A stretch of DNA of 64,000 bases from positions 130,917,358 to 130,981,357 of the forward strand of contig CM065816.1 in the NCBI GenBank assembly GCA_033398695.1. The letters run 5' to 3'. The DNA is from Orobanche coerulescens (lineage: Eukaryota > Streptophyta > Magnoliopsida > Lamiales > Orobanchaceae). Under the pieces are notes generated by a model. It saw only the letters and a list, made by a program, of their open reading frames with translations, did not search any database and was not told the DNA's origin. Positions 23,668-35,694 of this stretch are shown piece by piece. The stretch's first letter is position 1, and each line of letters starts with the position of its first letter. A program made the position numbers and the translations under genes.

Positions 23668-23702
23668 GGGTATATGACGAAAAATACATTAATGGTGTAC
23701 AT

Positions 23703-26700
23703 CAAACCAAACCAAACCAAACCAAACATACCCAGTATATCCCGCTCAGAGCAGGGTCTGGGGAGGGTAAGATGTACGCAGACCATGCCCCTACCTATTA
23801 TGGTAGTGAGGCTGTTTCCGTGAAGACCCTCAGCTTCGTGCACGACAACATATTGAGTGAAAATACAAAGGGAAGCATATGATACGAAAAAACTCAATAT
23901 CATACCTGAGCCCATGGCTTAATCCACATGGGACTTACCTAAGAGGAATTTGGCTACTTCACTTCCGATGAACGCTGCTCAAACAGAAGAGAGGTTGACT
24001 CCGCGCACAGCTCCCTATCAAAAATACACCACACGCAATATACAATAAATGTAAGAATGCAATGCTCTAGGTCAAAGCTAACCGAGACAACCCAAACCTG
24101 AGGCTCTCAACAACAGTACCACTAAAGAATCCACAACTCTGATCTGGCGCCTCCAAGTGCACCTATCAACAGTCATGGTCTCGGAAAGGTTTAAGGCCTT
24201 CAAATCTAATCTCAGCTGCTCCTCCCACGTCCTCCTCGGTCTACCTCTACTCCTCTCCCCGACAACAACTAAACTCTCGACCCTCCTCACCGGGGCAGAT
24301 GCTTGCCTCCTGCGGACGTGGCCAAACCATCTCAATCTCCCTTCCCTAACTATTGCTGAAATGGGCGCCACTTCTAGTGCGTTCCTGAAGACCCCGTTCG
24401 AGATTCTATCTAACATTGTGCGACCACACGACCAGCGTAACATTCTCATTTCAGTCGCTTCCAACTTGCTCTCAAGCGACTTCATCATCGCCCAACATTC
24501 AGAGCCATACAGCATTACAGGTCGGATTTCCGCTCTATAGAATTTACCCTTCAACTTTAGAGGGACTTTCTTGTCGCACAGGACCCCTGTCGCTGCTCTC
24601 CACCTTAGCCACCCCGCCTTGATGCGATGAGTGATATCATCTTCACACTCACCATCCTTCTGAATGATCGAACCCAAATACTTGAACTTATCCGTACGGG
24701 GAACGATCTGATCTGCAATCATTACGTCTACATCTTCCTCGTTGGCCTCACCACTAAAGTTACACCAGAGATACTCTGTCTTAGACCGGCTCACACGCAA
24801 GCCCTGGGATTCTAACTTAGACCTCCATAGCTCCAACTTCGAGTTCACCTCCCTCCTCGACTCCGCCACTAACACAATGTCGTCAGCAAAAAGCATGCAC
24901 CACGGGATGCCATCTTGAATCCCCCGTGAAATGACATCAAGGATCAGAGCGAAGAGAAGAGGGCTTAGCGCCGACCCCTGGTGTAGCCCTATCTCAACCG
25001 AAAAATACTGTGTGTCACCAGCTGGGGTCCTAACGCACGTCCTAGCTTGGGAATACATGTCTTGGATCGCCCTAACGAACGGCAACGACACCCTCCTCTC
25101 TACTAGGCTCCTCCAAATAACATCGCGCGGAATGCTATCATAAGCTTTCTCTAGATCTATGAACACCATATGGAGGTCCTTACGCCGCTCTCTAAACTTT
25201 TCCATAAGGCATCTGAGGAGATGAATGGCCTCAGTCGTGGACCTCCCCGGCATGAAGCCAAATTAGTTCTCTGAGATCTCAACTTCTCTTCTAACCCTTC
25301 ATTCCACCACTCTTTCCCAAAGTTTCATAGTATGACTGAGGAGTTTAATACCCCTATAGTTACTACAACTCTGAGCATCTCCTTTGTTCTTGAAAAACGG
25401 CACGACAATACTATGCCTCCATTCCGTCGGCATCTTAGAACCTCTGAGGAGGATGTTGAACAGCTCTGCTAGCCACTGAACTCCTACTTCCCCCATACAA
25501 AGCCAAACTTCAATAGGGATCTGATCCGGGCCTACCGCCTTAGCTCTACCCATTTTCATTAGGGCACCCTTTACTTCCTCCTTGCTGATGCTTTCACAGG
25601 AACTAAACGAACGGGCAGAAGATAGACTAACTCCTTGCACCACCGAGTCACTACCCCTAGCCTCATTGAAAAGTTCAAAAAAATACCTATTCCACCTCTC
25701 CTTAATAGCCACATCGTTCACTAATACTTGGCCCAAATCATCCTTAATAAACTTAACGGGACCCAGGTCGCGCCGCCCTCTTTCCCTAGCTTTCGCTAGT
25801 TTAAAAATAGCATTCGCTCCTTCTTTGGTGTCTAGGCGCTTGTACATCTCCTTGTAAGCCTCCCCTTTAGCCTTAGCCACTGCCTTCTTAGCCTCTCTTT
25901 TCGCCACCTTGTACGCTATAATCTTCAAGATTCTCTCCTCCCCAGCACTAACCGACAAAAGCTCCTTAAATAGCGCTTGTTTAGATTTAACCTTCTTTTG
26001 GACCTCTCCATTCCACCACCAAGCCTCCCTAGGTCCACTAGACCTGCCCGAAGAAACCCCCACCACCTTCTCGCCCATCCTCCTAATAGCATTGGCCATG
26101 TTGGTCCACATAAGGTTAGCATCGCCCCCTTGCAAAAAACCTCCTTCGCGGGTCAGAGATTCCTTGAATACTGCCGTCTTCTCACCCTTCAGATCCTTCC
26201 AGAGAATCCTAGGTCTAGCTTCTCTAGCCCTGCTAACAACACGACCTCCCATGGATAAATCCATAGCCAGCAGCCGGTGTTGAGAAGCACAGGCCTCGCT
26301 CCGGAACACCTTGCAGTCCACGCACGCCCTAGCATCACGACTGCGCAAAATAAGGTAGTCATTTTGGGTGTTGTGCCCCCCACTACTGAAGGTGATGAGG
26401 TGCTCAGCTCTCTTCTGAAAAACAGAGTTTGCAATTACCAACTCATGCGCAGAGGCAAACTCCAACAGTGCGGAACCTCCTGCATTCCTAACTCCGAAGC
26501 CGAAACCCCCATGCGCACTATGGTAACCATCCACCCCCTCACCAATATGCCCATTGAAATCGCCTCCCAAAACAATAAATTGATTGTCCGGAATACACCC
26601 GACCAACTCATCTAAACAGCCCCAAAAAGCTTCCTTAATAAGTTCACCCAAACCAACATGAGGGGCATACGCACATACCACGTTAACCACCTTCTCCCCA

Positions 26701-26990
26701 ACCACCACTGCAACGGACATAATCCTGTCATTACACCTCTTCACTTCCACGACGTTGTCCTTAAACTCTTTAGACAAAAGAATACCCACACCATTACTCG
26801 AGTTAGCAAGGCCTGAATACCACAATTTATAACCGTTCGCCTCCCTGGACTGCGCCCCCTTCCACCTAGTCTCCTGTATACAAGCCACATCAACCCTTCT
26901 CTTACCCAAAACATCCACGAGCTCCAAAAACTTACCCGTCAAGGTACCCAATAACGGTACTCTAAATGCCTCACTCTATGTTTGTGCACT
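23703..26990 (-). mobile_element. RTE-clade LINE
   Basis: A non-LTR retrotransposon reads on the minus strand: endonuclease, reverse transcriptase, a 0.35-kb 3' UTR and a short (GTTTG)n tail ending near 23703. The 3' UTR segment at 23730-23830 has the CCCAGACCC/CTGCGTAC-type words seen at the 3' ends of plant RTE LINEs and of SINEs that borrow their machinery. The 5' end is probably truncated, because the reading frame is open to about 26985 without a clear ATG. It overlaps no other element and is among the best preserved copies here. Confidence 0.85.
24078..26951 (-). pseudogene. RTE LINE endonuclease-reverse transcriptase, two stops
   Basis: It would nick target DNA and copy the LINE RNA in place. 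The first stretch (26951-25299, 550 codons) is an APE-type endonuclease with CIQETRW at about residues 24-30 and GGDFNGH at 129-135. A linker follows, then the start of the polymerase (VGPDQIPIEVW, NYRGIKLL). The second stretch (25253-24078, 391 codons) continues the polymerase with FIDLEKAYD, GLHQGSALSPLLF (89-101) and the catalytic FADD (122-125), then the C-terminal RWFGHV segment. Both stretches share one frame and are separated only by a TGA (25299) and a TAG 12 codons later. Otherwise the protein looks complete from the endonuclease core onward. An ATG start is missing, consistent with 5' truncation. Confidence 0.88.
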
Positions 26991-27057
26991 TATTAAAAAG
27001 TAATAGTATTAAATTGATTGTCATGTATTGACAGGTAATAAGGGGAAGAAAAATATA

Positions 27058-27308
27058 CTCCCTCCGCCCCGCCCAAAGGTTTACATTTCTATCAAAAAGT
27101 AGTCCCTTTAGTAAGTTTACATATATCACTTTTTACAATCAAATCAAACAATCACTTTTTACTTTTTAATCTCCACCACTCATTCATCATCAATACTTTT
27201 TACTTTTTAATCTCCACCACATATTTAATCATCATTACTTATATCAATCATTACCTAAAATACACCAAATATACACCCTCTGTCAACCTTTGGCTGGGAC
27301 AGAGGGAG
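27058..27308. mobile_element. Stowaway-type MITE
   Basis: The 251-bp element has termini CTCCCTCCGCCCC and GGGACAGAGGGAG, flanked by TA on both sides (27056-27057, 27309-27310). These are the ends and target duplication expected for Tc1/mariner-related Stowaway elements. It has no coding capacity. Confidence 0.85.
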
Positions 27309-27372
27309 TATAAAGAGAAAACACGGGGATCATCCATTTTAATAAAGAAAAATAGATAACTTAGTAAGTCTC

Positions 27373-27562
27373 GGGTTCAATTTTACTGTTCGAAATATGT
27401 GTTCCAAACTATATTCTGTCCAATACATAGTCGCCACGTGTACAGGTGATCATAAATTAGAGATGAAATTTTAGAACTTAAGAATTCATCTGCACAAATG
27501 GCGACTATGTATGGAATGGAATAGAATTTGAAATATATATTTGGAACAGTAAAATTGAACCC
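27373..27562. mobile_element. 190-bp MITE with about 65-bp TIRs
   Basis: GGGTTCAATTTTACTGTTC at the left mirrors GAACAGTAAAATTGAACCC at the right. Pairing continues inward to ATACATAGTCGCCA/TGGCGACTATGTAT. Flanking nonamers GTAAGTCTC and GCAAGCCAC match at six of nine positions, which would fit a decayed 9-bp Mutator-type target duplication. Confidence 0.7.
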
Positions 27563-27666
27563 GCAAGCCACGTTTTAGTGAGGAAAATGGAGCATTTAGT
27601 TGGGATTCTTGCATTTTAGACCACTTTTTAAAGGGATCCTCACACATACTTTCGTTCATGTCATTT

Positions 27667-27938
27667 AAATTTTACTATTCTAAAAATATTTTGTTATAAA
27701 AAAAATTTATTATTACATAATATATCATGATTAACATATATATCAAAAAATCAGAATTTTAAAAAATCATATACCATATTTTTCGAATATTCAATCAAAA
27801 TAATAATTTTATAATCAAAATATTCCAAGTATATGATTATTTAAAATTCTCATTTTTTGATATATATGTTAATCATGATATATTATGTAATAAAAAAATT
27901 TTATTTTATAATAAAATATTTTTAAAATAGTAAAATTT
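27667..27938. mobile_element. 272-bp foldback MITE
   Basis: AAATTTTACTATTCTAAAAA on the left is matched in inverse by TTTTTAAAATAGTAAAATTT on the right. The arms continue for about 110 bases, including TATCATGATTAACATATATATC and its complement. It is AT-rich and has no open frame. Confidence 0.75.
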
Positions 27939-28429
27939 CGTGGGTGTGGCATAGGAAATTCCTTCCCTTTTTTAATAGTCAAGGCATGCCGCTACAAATA
28001 AAAACGCGTGGACACCACTCCACTCGGCCACCGCGTTGTGGGATATCAAATTATCTCTTCTGCTTTCTGTTGCTGTTTCGAACCGGCAAAAGCATCTCTT
28101 ACTGTTCACTGTACTGTTTTTACCCCCGCATTTTCCCTTGCCGCAGTTAAGAAAAAGGGTGAGTTTTACCAACCCCTTCACCGGCTGTCACCGGTGAGAG
28201 GCAGGTGCAAAAGAAAAAGTACTATTGGTAAGATAGAGATGATCAAGTTGGAATTCTTCTGTTGGGCTGCCTGCCATTTATTAAAATCGATCCCGTTGAC
28301 GTGCAACGGCAAGTCGTTATCTGTTTTATGCACTTTGACAAAGTTATGGGTGTTTATGGAACGGGTATCCGGTCCATAACCTATGTCTATGAACCTACTG
28401 GATTCCTTCGGATTTCGTTTTTTAAATTT
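27939..28429. other. Intergenic DNA, no gene seen
   Basis: There is a moderately GC-rich stretch at 28000-28210 and no reading frame with recognisable motifs. GAACGGGTATCCGGTCCATA near 28358 has no further context. Confidence 0.4.
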
Positions 28430-29316
28430 ATGTATGAATAGAATGTCAATATTCATGCATATATTTTGATTAATTTAAAATCCAAACAAAAAAAGATAGT
28501 TGATCATATGTGTGTCGAATTCAAGATACAAACTGAAAATAGCTACAAAAGAGTGAAAATTTTGTGCGGAAGTATAATTCTGGGTTTTTATTGGTATTAA
28601 CACTACTATAGAAAATATATTTTACTACGGTTATTTCGAACATTTACATCGATTTGCTAACTGATGTAAATGTACTGTCGTAAAAAACACACCAAATAAA
28701 CATTAATTTTAGAACCAATGTAAGATTGTCTAATTCTACATCGGTTCGCATAATCGTCGTAAAATATCAACTTAAAATCAATAATTTAAAATCGGTCGTT
28801 CTAAAACCAATATAAAAAATCGGTATTATTAGCTCTATTTTACATTGTTTTACATTGCCTCCTAAACACAACCGATGTAAAAATGTAATTTAACATCGAA
28901 TATAAAAATTAATGTAAATTTACCGCAATTTTAATTTTCATATCGGTTTTCGTTCGACTAATGTAAATCGAGTGTCGTAAAAAGCATATTTTGTAGCAGC
29001 GTAATTTTCAATACTCACATTCAAAAGGTTAAGTTTGTGAATTAATTCATGTGTTACTTGTAAAAAAGGAAAGGTTCATAATATTTTTGTGATTTTCTTA
29101 AGTAATGGTTTAACTATTCAATTAAAAGTCATGAACATTAATTTAAGAAAACATGTTCTAGAATCTATTTCTCTCGTAATTGTTTTATTTAGAGTTATTT
29201 TATTTACAAAAAATTTTGTGCAAATTAATTTATAGTTCAACTCATTTCCAATTCATCATAGTTTAAATGAACTCCAAAATATCGAGAAAATAATAGTCAC
29301 AAACCATCAAAATATT
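28430..29316 (+). repeat. Athila-like LTR remnant (left part)
   Basis: Once the 28601-29001 insertion is removed, this tracks the LTR at 16890-17400: GAATAGAAxx, AAGATAGTTGATCA, AGTCATGAACATTAAT and TTCTAGAATC occur in the same order. It is cut at 29317 by the chromovirus. The continuation is at 52261-52350. Confidence 0.65.
28601..29001. mobile_element. 401-bp mini-CACTA element
   Basis: It starts CACTACTATAGAAAATAT and ends ATATTTTGTAGCAGCG, flanked by TAA on both sides (28598-28600, 29002-29004). The uninterrupted Athila-like copy near 17065 has the empty-site sequence. The interior repeats TTACATCGGTT/AACCGATGTAA words, acting as subterminal repeats. It is non-autonomous; the 3' terminus has drifted from the CACTA mirror. 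Confidence 0.8.
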
Positions 29317-29560
29317 TGTAATGCCCGGATAATTAATGTGTATTTATTCTGCATTCGATCTTGTAAGATTTGACCTTGTGACGTATTAATCGATGATCAA
29401 TTTTCCGTATTCGTATCCCTACGTTTTTGTATTCTTTGCCATGCATGCATGCATAACTCTGCACGTCCTTACGCACGCTAAGACATAAACTTAACGTACG
29501 CTACGTGTTTGAGGTGACGTACGTTATAGTTGGTGCATTACGTACGTAAGGGTCAGTCAA
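29317..29560 (+). repeat. Chromovirus 5' LTR, piece 1
   Basis: It begins TGTAATGCCCGGATAATTAA and aligns with 49943-50188. It ends at the CAA duplicated by CACTA-1. Confidence 0.93.
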
Positions 29561-29574
29561 CACTACCAAAAATC

Positions 29575-30030
29575 AGACTTTAGCCGACGACTTAAAGTGA
29601 TCGGCTAAACCCCAAAGTCGTCGGCTAATCATGCCAGCCGTCGGCTAAAAAACCGTCGGCCGATATTCGTCGGCCAAGGTTTAGCCGACGACCTTTGTGC
29701 AGCCGTCGGCTAAAGTTCAACCATTAGCCGACCACTACTACACGGTCGTCGGCTAAACCTGTTGGAAAAAAAAAAAAAAAATAGCCGACGACCTTAACGA
29801 GACGGTCGGCTAAAACCATTTTTAAAAAAAAATATAGTTTAGCCGACGACAAAAAAATTATTTTAGCCGACGACCGTCTTACAGTGTCGTCATTAAAACC
29901 CTATTTTTAAAAAAATTACTTTAGCCGACGATCGCTTTATTTGTCGTCTAAATCCCTTTTTAAAAAAAAATTACTTTAGCCGACGACCGTCTTATATGTC
30001 GTCGCTAAAACCCTTTTAAAAAAAATTAAT
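29575..30030. repeat. CACTA-1 left subterminal repeats
   Basis: Some fifteen copies of the 13-base word TTTAGCCGACGAC occur in both orientations, separated by A- or T-rich spacers. Such arrays are where the transposase is thought to bind in CACTA elements. Confidence 0.9.
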
Positions 30031-30217
30031 TGATTTTGGGATCCCAAAACTCGTATTTTGCACTGCAATTTTTATACACCAGCTCTCATTATCAACAACA
30101 ATCAACGCACAACATATTCAAGAACATTAATTTCATCAACATACTAGTAGCGTCAATAAAATCACTTACACAATTGTAACACAAATATAAATATACAAGA
30201 GTACTACAACAACACAA

Positions 30218-32600
30218 CTAGAATCCACTGCCAAAATCATCTAAATGTCGAAATGTAGTAGTAGAAGGATTACCACCATCCCCTAGATCCTCGTCACGAG
30301 GCTGTGAAGATGGGGTCTGTCTGAAGAGAGAAGGCGGTGAAGCAGGTGCCTGCAGTCCAGCCTGAGTAATGGTCTGAGTCAACGTCATCATATAGTCCAT
30401 CATGGCCTGCTGCTGTCTCTGGAAACTCTCTAACCGCGACTCAGTCCTCTGCTCGCTCTCATGTAACCGCGTCTGAGTCCTCCTTTCATTCTCAGCCCGG
30501 AGCTCCTCTCCGCCTCAATCGCTTCCTCGAGATAGGCATCCGTACATCCCGTCTCGCGAGGGCGCCTGAAGCCGGGGTATCTTTCAATACATGGTGACCC
30601 TCGGCTCCCATCATCTTAGTGCGGTACCGACTACCTCTAGGAGGGTAGACGGCACCCACACCCTAGCGCGAACATAAGGATCGGCCCGATCGATCCGTCC
30701 AATGGCAGACCGAGGTCACTCCGCTAAGTCCGGATATCGCTCCCGAGCAATCTCAGCAAGCATCCTCTCGAGACTCCTCCCGCACACGCTCATAAAATAA
30801 AATGAAAATAAATATAAGAATAACAATAAAAGAATTAAACAAAGGAATTTATTTTATTACTAAAATAAAATAAAAAAGACTTACATGCTCCTCGGGACGG
30901 TTCGAAATACTTTCTCGAGTCACGAGGCAAATGCAACCAACGAATCAAGAAATGGCCTCGTGCGCAACTCGCTAACGATCGAACCCAGATCGTGATGGTC
31001 ACCATACCAAAGACGATTGGTCGTGTTGGTCAAGCTAGTCGCCTTCAAAAAATATTATTTATAATCGATTTTATATTTATAATTCAAAAAAATAAAAGCG
31101 AAATATTATTATTTTTTATTAAATACTAGCATTTTTTTAATAAATAAAATACAATATTCGATTTTTATTTTTTATGGAAAATAATATTCTAGATTTTATT
31201 TTTATTAAAACAATTTATTTCCACTTTTGAATAAAAAATTCCGATTTTTTAATATTAATAATATTCCAGAATTTAAAAAAAAATACCTGAAGGTCCGATT
31301 TTTCTAATTTAAAAAAATCGGAACTTCAAGTATTTTTTATATTCTCAAACATTAATTTAAAAAATGGAGTTTATATTTAGAATTCAAAAAATAAAATCAA
31401 AGAGGAAGAATGAAATGAGGGTATTTTAGTCATACCATAAACTCGGGTCGCGAAAATGGGCGCGTAGCCACTTCCACTGTACTCTGAACTTGAATTCTTC
31501 CGGTAGCCTCTCGTATCACCTCAGTCAGTCTGAACATGTGCATCTCATTTTTCCAAGATTTGTACCTACAACACACGTTGCACAACATATATCATTCGTA
31601 AGAAAAAAATACGCAAACAATGTAGATAAAAAATTAATTAAAATGACTTACTTGGTAGATCGCACCTCGTCACACCAAGTACGTAGTAGAGTCGGGAATG
31701 AAAACCACACCTATGAACAAGATAAATACGCAATAATTTAAAAACATCACATATTGCATTTTCAAGAACTACGTGTTGATTGAAAAACACTTATTAAATA
31801 TTTATTAACTTACCGACATAGCATTATTCAAAGCATCCTTCACGCATCGCGCACGCCCCCAATCGGGCCACAAACGGGGACTGTCCCAATGACAAAGCCA
31901 ACATTACGGCTATATGACGCCGCAGTCAGAAGACATCACCGGCCGGCCGTGTCTGCCTAGAGGAATCTCATAACGGCCATGCTTACTTACGTACGAGTCG
32001 AGCGCTGCACTTTGTCGGGCCACGAGTCTTCTTCTTTTTCTTCTCCTCCTCGACTACATTTTTCCCCTTCTCTTTCTCCCTCTCTATCTCCTCATACAGT
32101 TTCGTCTTCGAAACCCGACAACTACGCCAAAACATGTTGTCTGGCCAAGACTCATAGACGTATGCCTCGTCAGGGCTAATCAATCAAACGGGAACTCGGG
32201 CTCCCGACTCATCGACCTCTGGAATAGTCGGAACCATCGGAGGCATGAATAGAGTCGGCGGCGGACCGTGGGGCACCGCAGACGAGGAACTCCGTACATC
32301 TCCTGATGTGTGAGGGCTAGACGTGGGTCGGTGGATGGGAGGCATACGAGTCTCCGGCTGTGAGGGCGTCGGCCGTGGTGTCTGAAAGGATAAACGCCGC
32401 GCTAGTGCAGCGGGCTCATCTGTCGCCCTATAAAAATCGTCAGCGTTCATGCCGGTAGCTTCTAGTATCTGGCGGGCACGAACGCTGCTCTGATATATGT
32501 ATAGTGTACCGGGATCCGTCTTACCGAGGTCATGAACTCCCCGACGGGAGTGGTCGACTTTGTCGACTTCTTCCCCAACGCTTTATTTATTCTATCCATA
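30218..32600 (-). pseudogene. tnp1-like (Ptta/En/Spm) protein of CACTA-1
   Basis: The minus strand starts near 32598 with MDRINKALGKKSTKSTTP and continues through a proline-rich segment (32450-32184). It ends at 30218 with a Gln-rich coiled-coil-like tail (ESFQRQQQAMMDYMMTLTQT) typical of the C-terminus of plant transposase Ptta/En/Spm proteins. These are the TNPA-like partners that bind subterminal repeats. The middle is spread over several frames, with possible introns and at least four stops. An AT-rich stretch at 31050-31380 is non-coding, perhaps an intron. Confidence 0.6.
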
Positions 32601-33029
32601 ATCTAAACAAATAAATCAAATTCACAACTCAACACAACAGTAATTATCAATGCCATACCACGTTAATCTTTCGATTAACGCCGGCTATAAAATTCCTTCC
32701 TCCTCAAACAAATTCATCAAATATTTCTAAACAAATTCATCAAATAATCTAAACAAATTCATCAACTAAACAATTCAACACAACAGTAATTATCAATGCC
32801 ATACCACGTTAATCTTTCGATTAACGCCGACTATATAATCCCTTCCTCCTCAAACAAATTCATCAAATTCGCAACTCATTAAACACAAAATATTGAAAAT
32901 ACTAAATTCATCAAATATTGCATCACAACTCATTAAACATTTTATCTAATTCATCACATAATCTAAACAAATTCATCAAACAAATACAATAAATTCAACA
33001 AACAAAATAAAAAAAAGGACAAGGGTTAC

Positions 33030-33200
33030 CACGGACGGGCTGGAGGGCGACGGGCGGAGCGGAGGGCGACGGGCGGAGGGCGACGGGCTGGAGGGCGACG
33101 GGCGGAGGGCGTCGGGCGGGGCGACAGGACTGGGCCGGGCAAGTGAGGGTCAAGGGGCCGAGGGTCAAGGCCGGACGATCGGCTAAACCAAGACGGCGAC
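33030..33200. repeat. G-rich tandem repeat GGAGGGCGACGGGC
   Basis: Short repeats of GGAGGGCGACGGGC and variants lie inside CACTA-1, between the tnp1-like and tnp2-like genes. The composition is unlike the AT-rich surroundings. No gene is seen in 32600-33360. Confidence 0.75.
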
Positions 33201-33364
33201 GGAGGATCGGCGGGCCTCGGGGCTAGGTGACGGCGGCTAGGTGACCGTGGGGCTGGGTGACGACGATCGGCGGCGATTGGGGTTGGGGCTGGGTGACGAT
33301 CGCGGGCGAATGGCTAAGGGGCGTAAGAAGAAAATAAGAAAAGGGAGGTACGAGAAACGTATAA

Positions 33365-33625
33365 AAGGTGGGGGTTTAGCCGACGACAAGATCTACGTCG
33401 TCGGCTAAAGTTTTTTAAAAAAAAAAAATTATACTTTAGCCGACGACATATATGACGGTCGTCGGTTAAACCCGGAAGTGACACGACCGTGTTAGACAAC
33501 ACGGCCGGTGCAAACAGATTTGTTTTCAATTTACGGGTGCGACACGGGTCGTGTTGATGGACACGGTCGGGGGTTTAGCCGACGACCTTCTTATAAGTCG
33601 TCGGCTAAAGTTCAATTTTTTTTTT
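33365..33625. repeat. Internal block of CACTA subterminal repeats
   Basis: Four to six TTTAGCCGACGAC words lie in the middle of the element, directly after the point where tnp2 stops matching its family. Between them are ACACGACCGTGTT and GACACGGGTCGTGTTG, words also found in the Athila-like LTR at 16330-16540. This is not a normal place for subterminal repeats and marks a rearrangement. Confidence 0.8.
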
Positions 33626-35307
33626 AAAAAACATTAGTCGATCGTGTCAGGGGACACGGGCCATGTCGCACCTGCCCAGAATGGGAAAACACACTGTCGG
33701 GCAATTCCCAGAATATACTTTTGTGCGACCAATACTTATACCTGTCGGGCCTTTCAGGGGTTGCTGCAAGCACATCAGGATGGTTGCTAAGCTGACCAAA
33801 ATCGTACTCATTAAGAATTGATAGTATTTCATCACCTGTCCACTGTCGTGGTGGCTCGCCCATTTATACAGTGCCATCAAATGCTGCAGCATCCATACGC
33901 CACTCATGTTCCCTGTCAAGCCATATCCGATGACGCATTCGGATAACTTTCCTACAGTGGTACCTAGCACAATCTGCATTCAAACACACTGGACAACCTC
34001 TATATCCGCTAATAACAGATCCAGACAGCATTCCATATGCAGGAAAATCACTAATAGTGCCGATACACATGGCGTGCAAGTAGAACGTCTCGGACGAATA
34101 ACTGTCGTACGTGGGATGACCTTGCTCCCACAACAATTTCAGCTCCTCTATCAAAGGTCTCATATAAACATCGATACACTTTCCCGGATATCCCGGCCCC
34201 GGGACTAACAAGGTCAACATATTCTACTCCTTCTGCATACACATCCACGTAGGAAGATTGTAAGGAATCACTACAACAGGCCATATGGTATATGAAAGAC
34301 TCATGTTACCAAAAGGGTTGAAACCATCAGATGCAATCCCGAGCCTCACATTTCGGATATCTGAAGAAAAATTCGGATACTCCCTATCTATATGCTTCCA
34401 CGCTTCTCCATCTGAAGGGTGTATCATAGTATCCCTGTCATTAGTGCGCGTCTCGGCATGCCATCTCATTGCTTTTGCCGTGTGAGGAGACATAAAAAGC
34501 CGTTCCAACCTGTCCTTCAGTGGAAAATACCAAAGTACCTTCACCGGTTTCTCTTTTCCAGAAGGAGTGATCATATATCTCTCTGTATCACATATAGGAC
34601 ATCTCGTGAGGTCTTCATTAGGATGCCCCCAGAATAAAACACAATCATACATGCAGACGTGGATCTTAATGTAGGAAAGACCAAGATCTTTCAAAATTCG
34701 TCTCATTTTTGAATATGTATTAGGAAGATGATGACCCTGTGGAAGCATATTACTCGTAAGCTCCAAGTAATCATCTACAGACTTGATGGATGATTTGTTT
34801 TCCACCTTTAATCTCATCATTTCCATGACACAATCAAGAACAGTCATGTTACACCCTGGGTATAGAGGGGTGCATTGAGTTGAATTAGCTTATCAGACTG
34901 TCAAGCCCAGCAGTATTGCAAGGCAACGGTCTACGGGGTCGTGGGATTTGCTCAGTTGGTACAAACGTCTCGGAAAAACCAAACACATCATCAATCAACC
35001 TCCTCTTCGAATCGGTGAACCCGCCGTTACCACTAAATTTTCCGTGATCATACAGAATAACAGAATTCGGTGCTTCACCGTGGTATATCCAACATGTATA
35101 TTTACTCCAAAAACCATTCTTGTTTAGGTGTTCCCAGACCTCATCAAATGGAAAACGAAACATATCACTGCGACATCTACATTTATTACATGGACAGTAG
35201 TGCAACGTATTACCATCGTCGTGCTCTTTTACAAATCTCATAAACTGCTTCATCCCATCCATTACACTTGGATCCCATTTTCGTAACCCAATCCAACTCT
35301 TATCCAT
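33624..35307 (-). pseudogene. tnp2 transposase of CACTA-1, C-terminally truncated
   Basis: This would be the CACTA transposase that cuts the element ends. The start is set at MDKSWIGL (35307), just after a splice-acceptor-like CAG. Residues 1-75 form the transposase-associated domain (HYCPCNKCRCRS). From 34861 down comes the Tnp2 domain: LYPGCNMTVLDCVMEMM, SPHTAKAMRWHAETR, HPSDGEAWKHIDREYP, GIASDGFNPFGNMS and GCPVCLNADCARYHC. A frameshift near 34890 and in-frame stops at 34224 and 33864 break it. The family usually continues with DUF4218 and DUF4216 regions, but here the frame ends at 33624 in subterminal-type repeats, so several hundred residues are gone. Compare 53206-56337. Confidence 0.85.
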
Positions 35308-35694
35308 CCTGAAAATGTATACATTTTCCAATATTAATCCAACTAACTAATATTGTTCAAATTATAAATGAAATCACAACAAACAATTAATCATAATGAT
35401 TATCATCATAAAACTCAATCGTTTTACATAAAAGCTATCGAATGTAACATGAATAATACAAAGTTTCGAAATCACAATAAAAAATACAATAAAATACATA
35501 CCTTAATCGAAATGGTGATTATAACAACCGATAGAAACCTTCGCACTCCATTAGCACAACTCAAAGTAGCAACTCACAAGCTTTTTGGGAATAATTGAAA
35601 GAATCGGGAATAGAAATGTGCTCTTTAGCGGGAGAGGTGCAAGATTGGGTTGGTATTCCCGAACTAAAAATAATTTTCACTTGGTGTTTTCGCC

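Noticed and set aside
25582..26615. Plus-strand open frames opposite the LINE
   Set aside because: They are shadows of the minus-strand endonuclease-polymerase frame and carry no motif of their own.
33030..33200. rRNA or gene-rich GC island
   Set aside because: It is a short GGAGGGCGACGGGC tandem repeat with no rRNA signature or coding frame.
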